6,181 nt of DNA from Selenomonadaceae bacterium (lineage in GTDB: Bacteria; Bacillota; Negativicutes; Selenomonadales; Selenomonadaceae), in the NCBI GenBank assembly GCA_017445435.1, contig JAFSUE010000054.1, positions 1 through 6,181 on the forward strand, given 5' to 3'. Both the position numbers and the translations under genes were made by a program. This document shows positions 1 through 3,661 of the stretch, piece by piece (positions within the stretch are counted from its first letter, which is position 1; every line of letters begins with the position of its first letter). The notes under the pieces are model-generated. The model worked only from the letters and a program-made list of their open reading frames with translations. It did no database searches and was not told the origin of the DNA.

Positions 1-1242
1 CGTAACAATATTTTCATCTACATTAAAATTTTCTGGCACAACGTCAATAAATTCTGCGCTTAAATTTTCCGTAGGATTTTCTGCAACGGCGGGGTTATCT
101 TCAAATGTAACAGCGTTTTGTTTGGCGCGAAAATCATCAGCAAATTCATATTTCGCCTTTTCAACAGTTTTATTATTGAAGGTGTAGCCTGGCGACGTGA
201 TAATAATTTTGCCGAGTTGAAGATTTTCAATGTTATGCTCGTAGTCCATAATATTATCTGCAGTTATTTCCAATTCTTCGTTCAAAGTATAAATGGGTTC
301 GACGCCTTCATTGCTCAAAAAGGTTGACAAAATTTTTAACTGTTCAAGCGCGTTATCTTCGGAGGGATTCATAAGCCGTTGAATATCTCCGTACTTTTGC
401 AACAAGTTTTCAATGATAGTTTTACGTCCAGCATCTTCGCCATTTTTCCGCGCAGTGTTGACGGCGTCTTCATTGGCGGCAGTTAGATTTTTAATTTGAT
501 TTTCATGAGCGTTAATTTCAGGCAATTTGCGTGCGTACCAACGCGCGGCTATCGCTAACTCCTGCAAAATTTTTTCGCCATATTCAGCTAATTCAGCTAA
601 AGTTTCTTCGTCGTGATTTATTGCAGGAAATTCTTGTTTAAGTTGCAAGCCTTTATCTGACAAAATTTGCGAAATGCCGTCAATTTTGCCTGGCAGACTT
701 TGAATCATATCTGTATTATCAGCAATGCCATTAAGCTTTTTTTCCAACGCGTTAATACTGCTCGACAAAATATCCCGCGAATCGCGCTGTAACTTAGCAA
801 TACTTTGAAGATCGCGTTGTAAAATTTCTCTGCTACCATTAACTTTTGATTCCACCGAATTTAAAGACTGGGCTAGAATTTCTTCACGTTTTAATACAGC
901 ATTAAAATTTTTCTTTACGTCTTCAAAATTGTTGTTGGTATTCAATGCAAAATTGCTGATGTCGTTGAAAGAATCGTGATTTTTTCTGAAACTTTGTTGA
1001 ATCTCCGTAAGCAATGGAATGTAAACTTCATCTTTTAAATAAGCTTCCGTAGCGTTAGACATATCGTCCAACTTTTCTAGAATGGGTTCAAGGTCGAAGG
1101 TCGAAGTATTTTTAGGATTTTCAGCAGTAAAATTTTCAGTCGCGCCAACTTTTTTTTCATTGGAAATTTCCTGCGCGGAAATACCGTTTTTATTTTTTTT
1201 GTGTTTAGTGTTAGACTTATTTTTAGTAGGATCGTTGCCCAT
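1..1242 (-). CDS. GrpE-like protein with long helical stalk (GrpE-B), 3'-partial
   Basis: Reading the minus strand from the ATG at 1242 gives 414 codons with no stop to the left edge, so this is a gene cut by the window. It explains the whole leftmost 1.2 kb. Residues 1-20 are strongly basic (many Lys, Asn). About 50-260 is almost entirely charged and helical with regular hydrophobic spacing, probably a long coiled coil, and with few prolines. From about 265 it matches the GrpE layout well: TIIENLLQKYGDIQRLM, then LKILSTFLSNEGVEPIYTL (GrpE typically has LKxLLxxLxxxGVExI), then LGKIIITSPGYTFNNKTVEKAKYEF, comparable to the conserved GY-x-x-N/D-R-x-x-R-x-A-x-V end. After 370 comes an acidic, probably disordered tail continuing outside the window. 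Expected role: nucleotide exchange for the adjacent Hsp70, with which it is translationally coupled. The stalk is far longer than in ordinary GrpE and may hold a separate binding function. Confidence -1.
   Translation of the reverse strand, partial: MGNDPTKNKSNTKHKKNKNGISAQEISNEKKVGATENFTAENPKNTSTFDLEPILEKLDDMSNATEAYLKDEVYIPLLTEIQQSFRKNHDSFNDISNFALNTNNNFEDVKKNFNAVLKREEILAQSLNSVESKVNGSREILQRDLQSIAKLQRDSRDILSSSINALEKKLNGIADNTDMIQSLPGKIDGISQILSDKGLQLKQEFPAINHDEETLAELAEYGEKILQELAIAARWYARKLPEINAHENQIKNLTAANEDAVNTARKNGEDAGRKTIIENLLQKYGDIQRLMNPSEDNALEQLKILSTFLSNEGVEPIYTLNEELEITADNIMDYEHNIENLQLGKIIITSPGYTFNNKTVEKAKYEFADDFRAKQNAVTFEDNPAVAENPTENLSAEFIDVVPENFNVDENIVT
139..450 (-). other. GrpE core domain within GrpE-B
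   Basis: This is the part of GrpE-B (residues about 265-368) on which the family call rests. It contains a helix bundle segment ending in NEGVEPI and a beta-type segment containing GKIIITSPGYTFNN. Boundaries are approximate and judged by eye against the general GrpE pattern. Confidence -1.
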
Positions 1243-1243
1243 T

Positions 1244-2755
1244 TTATTCCTCCTCCGCCTTATCGGCAACTAACAAAGTTTGCGATTCTTCAACGCCATT
1301 TCTATCAATGACGCTCCAAAGTTCATAGCTGATAGTACCATTGTTTTCATCTGTAGTCAATTTCACGCCAAGCTTGCCATTATCTAACTTGCCGCGAATT
1401 TTCATAGGCACTGGAATAATTCCAACTACGACGTTTTTAACTCTATTTCCCTGCGCGATTGGAATAGACAATTCTTTTTGAGGAGATTTATTAAGATTGA
1501 GAATTGCAAACTTTGAAGGCGTACCGTACAAAGTATTTCGTGGCAACATTTCAATAAATTTTCCGCGCCATTTCAAGCCAACGTTTTGACTGACGCCAAC
1601 GGCAATATCGCAGTCCAAAGATTTATCAACGTATTTCAGCCCACAATAAATTCCAGCGCCCCTGCCAACCATTAGCGTTAAGTCGCCAATTTGTTGAGGG
1701 TCTTTGCCGAAATAGTCACGAACTTTATCTGTCACGGCGGGAATTTTACTTGTACCGCCAACCATAATTATTCGGTCAATATCGTCTGGCGATAAATCCG
1801 CGTCCAATAGCGCATCTTCCAGTACGTTTTCAACTTTAATTAAAAATTCTTCCAGCCATTCGTCAAAATCTTCACGCGTAATTGTTTCGTCAAGCAAAAA
1901 TTCATCGTTAAACGTGCTGGTGAAAAATAAATCTGTTTCATCTTCATCACTCAACGCTAATTTCGCCTCAATGGCATTTTGACGTATCATAAAAATTTCG
2001 TCTTCCTGCAATGAAGAATTAAAAGTGTCTAAGTGATAATCTTCGGGGAAAGTTTCTTCCATTTTCTCAACAATTTTGTCAACCATCAAATTATCAATGT
2101 CAATGCCGCCAAGTTCTTTTGCGCCGTCCGTGTCGATAACGCGAATTGAAAATTGACGGTCGGATTTTTTCTGAAAATTAAAAATCGTAACGTCAAATGT
2201 TCCGCCGCCTAAATCAAAAACTAAAATTTTTTCAGCCTTGCCGCGTACCGCCTTATTCATAATGCCAAAACTTAATGCCGCCGCTACAGGTTCTTCAATC
2301 AAGCCAAGTACATTTAAACCAGCTCTTTTAGCCGCACGCTCAATTACTTTGCGCTCACGATTCTGAAAGGCAAATGGGACGCTGATAACTACGCCGTCAA
2401 CTTTCTGTCCGCCAAATTTTATTTCAACTTCCCTTTTAATCCATGAAAAAATATCGACGGCAATTTCTTCACTGCTCAAGGATCTGCCTAAAGTCGGAAT
2501 GAATTGTTTGAAGTCTGAACTTTCAAGGCGACGTTTAATCTCGAATACGGCATTTTGAGGATTTCTTTTGCCAAGCTCTACAGCGGCATCACCTACGATT
2601 ATATTAGTTGGCGATTCGTAGTAAACGACGTTTTGAAAAACACTTCCGCCGCCATATTTGGCAAAGGGAATGGGGATAGCGTCTTTTTTTGTTTCATCCC
2701 ACCGCGTAACAACATTTGTCGACGTGCCGAAGTCTATACCCAAATATAAACTCAT
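1244..2755 (-). CDS. Lidless Hsp70 (DnaK-like) chaperone ATPase
   Basis: The protein has 503 residues against about 610-640 for DnaK. The ATPase domain is complete: GIDFGTSTN at 6-14 (Asp8), NPQNAVFEIKRRL with Lys74 in the place of the DnaK catalytic Lys70, ISVPFAFQNRERK at 124-136, IEEPVAAALSFG with Glu155, LVFDLGGGTFDVT with Asp181 and Thr186, and IIMVGGTSKIP near 329-339. The hydrophobic DVLLLD-type interdomain linker is not recognisable; DIAVGVSQNVGLKW (383-396) stands there. Residues about 397-500 look like the beta substrate-binding domain (IEMLPRNTLYGT is close to the family pattern), and the protein stops where the helical lid would begin. It is probably a specialised cytosolic chaperone working with the flanking GrpE-like proteins. 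The start is fixed by a perfect RBS and the ATGA overlap. The last codons (Ala-Glu-Glu-Glu) double as the RBS of the next gene. Confidence -1.
   Translation of the reverse strand: MSLYLGIDFGTSTNVVTRWDETKKDAIPIPFAKYGGGSVFQNVVYYESPTNIIVGDAAVELGKRNPQNAVFEIKRRLESSDFKQFIPTLGRSLSSEEIAVDIFSWIKREVEIKFGGQKVDGVVISVPFAFQNRERKVIERAAKRAGLNVLGLIEEPVAAALSFGIMNKAVRGKAEKILVFDLGGGTFDVTIFNFQKKSDRQFSIRVIDTDGAKELGGIDIDNLMVDKIVEKMEETFPEDYHLDTFNSSLQEDEIFMIRQNAIEAKLALSDEDETDLFFTSTFNDEFLLDETITREDFDEWLEEFLIKVENVLEDALLDADLSPDDIDRIIMVGGTSKIPAVTDKVRDYFGKDPQQIGDLTLMVGRGAGIYCGLKYVDKSLDCDIAVGVSQNVGLKWRGKFIEMLPRNTLYGTPSKFAILNLNKSPQKELSIPIAQGNRVKNVVVGIIPVPMKIRGKLDNGKLGVKLTTDENNGTISYELWSVIDRNGVEESQTLLVADKAEEE
1249..1254 (-). 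promoter_or_regulatory. Ribosome binding site of the GrpE-B gene
   Basis: AGGAGG, part of GGAGGAGG at 1249-1256, lies 6 nt before the ATG at 1242-1240. It sits inside the Glu-Glu-Glu codons and stop of the Hsp70 gene, so the GAG choice there appears to serve both protein and RBS. Only 1 nt separates the Hsp70 stop from this start. Confidence -1.
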
Positions 2756-3582
2756 TTTGCGCCTCCTGCTCGATAAGTCATTACAATTACTTCGCCGTCC
2801 ATAATGATACGATTTTCCGCGCCTTTATTTTCTTGGAAGGCGTAAGCATAACGAAGAATTTCACGAACGGTATCTTTTTCATTTGGATTCGTCGTAGAAT
2901 ATTTTTCTAAATTTGATTCAGCGGCAGGAACATACGGTGAATTTTCGTCGTACACGTCGCCGATAGAAATATTGACCGTCATAATTCCTAAGTCTTCCAA
3001 AAATGAATTAACTTTGCCAAGCGTCCACAAGTAGGCGGGTTCATCTGGAGTTTGTTTTATAGATTCGTACAAAGGAATCATAATGCGTTCAAGAAAATCT
3101 TTCGTGAAAAATTCACTGTAACGTTGACCAGCTACGTCGCGCAATTCCTCAATACTAGTACAACTTTTAATGTCGAAGTTAAATTTTTTTCTCAAATTAC
3201 GATTGACAGCAATTTTCGCCCTAGTCAAATGGGAAGTTGCGAAGGTATTTATTTTGTCCTTCAAAGTTTCTTCCAAGTCGCTGTTATTTTGCAGGAAGAT
3301 TTTTAGTTCGCCTTGCAAAGTGGACAGTTGCTCATCCAATTCTGTATTTTTGGCGAAAAGGTCATCTGGCGAATTTATGTCAAGGTAAAATGCAGGTTCG
3401 CTCGGCTGAATGATAAAAGGCTTTATCCAAAGTGTAGGGTCGGCATTTGCACTTTGACTTTGTGGGTTAAGTTTGACGCTAGATTTTTTCGGCAACATAA
3501 TTCCTTTTGACGCGAAAAAAATTTTTACGTCGTCCAGCAAATTTTTTGTCGTCGGCAAATCGTAAGAAATTAAATCTCTCAT
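2752..3582 (-). CDS. Divergent GrpE-like nucleotide exchange factor (GrpE-A)
   Basis: The protein has 276 residues, longer than ordinary GrpE (about 180-210). Residues 1-70 are of unknown type, with a Lys/Ser/Gln-rich low-complexity stretch at 31-48. Residues about 75-135 are charged and helical, probably coiled coil, as in the GrpE dimer stalk. From about 161 the order of elements follows GrpE: a helix FLERIMIPLYESI, a second helix VNSFLEDLGI, then a beta-type domain with IGDVYDEN, VREILRYAYAFQ and RIIMDGEVIVMTY, comparable to the GrpE pattern of FDP-, GY- and R-x-L/I-x-x-A-x-V-x-V elements. GrpE dimers release ADP from Hsp70 in the cytosol. Lying between two Hsp70 genes, it could serve either. 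Its TGA overlaps the ATG of the next gene (ATGA), so the two are probably translationally coupled. The assignment rests on pattern and context rather than on strong identity. Confidence -1.
   Translation of the reverse strand: MRDLISYDLPTTKNLLDDVKIFFASKGIMLPKKSSVKLNPQSQSANADPTLWIKPFIIQPSEPAFYLDINSPDDLFAKNTELDEQLSTLQGELKIFLQNNSDLEETLKDKINTFATSHLTRAKIAVNRNLRKKFNFDIKSCTSIEELRDVAGQRYSEFFTKDFLERIMIPLYESIKQTPDEPAYLWTLGKVNSFLEDLGIMTVNISIGDVYDENSPYVPAAESNLEKYSTTNPNEKDTVREILRYAYAFQENKGAENRIIMDGEVIVMTYRAGGAK
2762..2767 (-). promoter_or_regulatory. Ribosome binding site of the second Hsp70 gene
   Basis: A perfect AGGAGG lies 6 nt before the ATG at 2755-2753, within the last codons of the GrpE-A gene. 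Together with the 4-nt ATGA overlap it fixes this start and indicates translational coupling. Confidence -1.
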
Positions 3583-3590
3583 ATTAAATA

Positions 3591-3600
3591 AAACTCCTAT
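3591..3600 (-). repeat. 10-bp direct repeat, copy 1 (carries the GrpE-A ribosome binding site)
   Basis: The minus-strand decamer ATAGGAGTTT here is identical to the one at 3664-3673, which forms the last codons of the large Hsp70 gene. The two copies are 73 nt apart and bracket the heptamer repeats. This copy supplies the AGGAG used by the next gene. Confidence -1.
3594..3598 (-). promoter_or_regulatory. Ribosome binding site of the GrpE-A gene
   Basis: AGGAG on the minus strand lies 11 nt upstream of the ATG at 3582-3580. The spacing is longer than the 6 nt used by the two genes downstream, which suggests less efficient initiation. There is no alternative start nearby with better spacing. 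Confidence -1.
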
Positions 3601-3627
3601 TTAGTGATTAGCTTGTAGTAAAAAATA

Positions 3628-3655
3628 ATTCTTAATTCTACATTCTTAATTCTTA
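3628..3655. repeat. Four tandem heptamers (ATTCTTA type)
   Basis: On the plus strand the heptamer ATTCTTA starts at 3628, 3642 and 3649, with a variant ATTCTAC at 3635, giving an exact 7-nt period over four units. A further decayed unit (ATTAATT) follows at 3656. It is non-coding and lies between the large Hsp70 gene and the GrpE-A gene. It may be a simple slippage repeat or part of a small dispersed intergenic element; the sequence alone does not decide. Confidence -1.
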
Positions 3656-3661
3656 ATTAAT

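Larger units (their letters stand above)
3583..3661. other. 79-bp AT-rich intergenic gap inside the operon
   Basis: This is the only real gap between genes in the window. It holds the heptamer repeats and the downstream ribosome binding site listed separately. I see no GC-rich hairpin followed by a T-run on the minus strand, so no intrinsic terminator, and no CIRCE-type inverted repeat. AT-rich stretches could act as a weak internal promoter (for example TAGAAT around 3635-3640 on the minus strand), but no well-spaced -35/-10 pair stands out. Confidence -1.

Noticed and set aside
118..327. Short plus-strand frame of 69 codons
   Set aside because: It lies antisense within the GrpE-B gene, which is explained on the minus strand; it has no RBS or recognisable motif.
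1150..1200. Two runs of eight A (minus strand) early in GrpE-B as phase-variation or frameshift sites
   Set aside because: Such runs are common in AT-rich Lys codons, the frame is intact, and there is no alternative frame of interest to enter.
1082..1273. Plus-strand frame with a hydrophobic, membrane-like product
   Set aside because: The hydrophobicity comes from reading the complement of Lys/Glu-rich codons (AAA and GAA read as TTT and TTC). It spans the Hsp70/GrpE-B junction antisense and has no RBS.
1244..3582. Housekeeping grpE-dnaK operon
   Set aside because: Both proteins are divergent, the Hsp70 lacks its lid, there are extra partners, and no hrcA, dnaJ or CIRCE element is seen.
3601..3661. 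Possible terminator between the large Hsp70 gene and GrpE-A
   Set aside because: There is no stable GC stem and no T-run after one on the minus strand; the inverted AT pairs are too weak to call.
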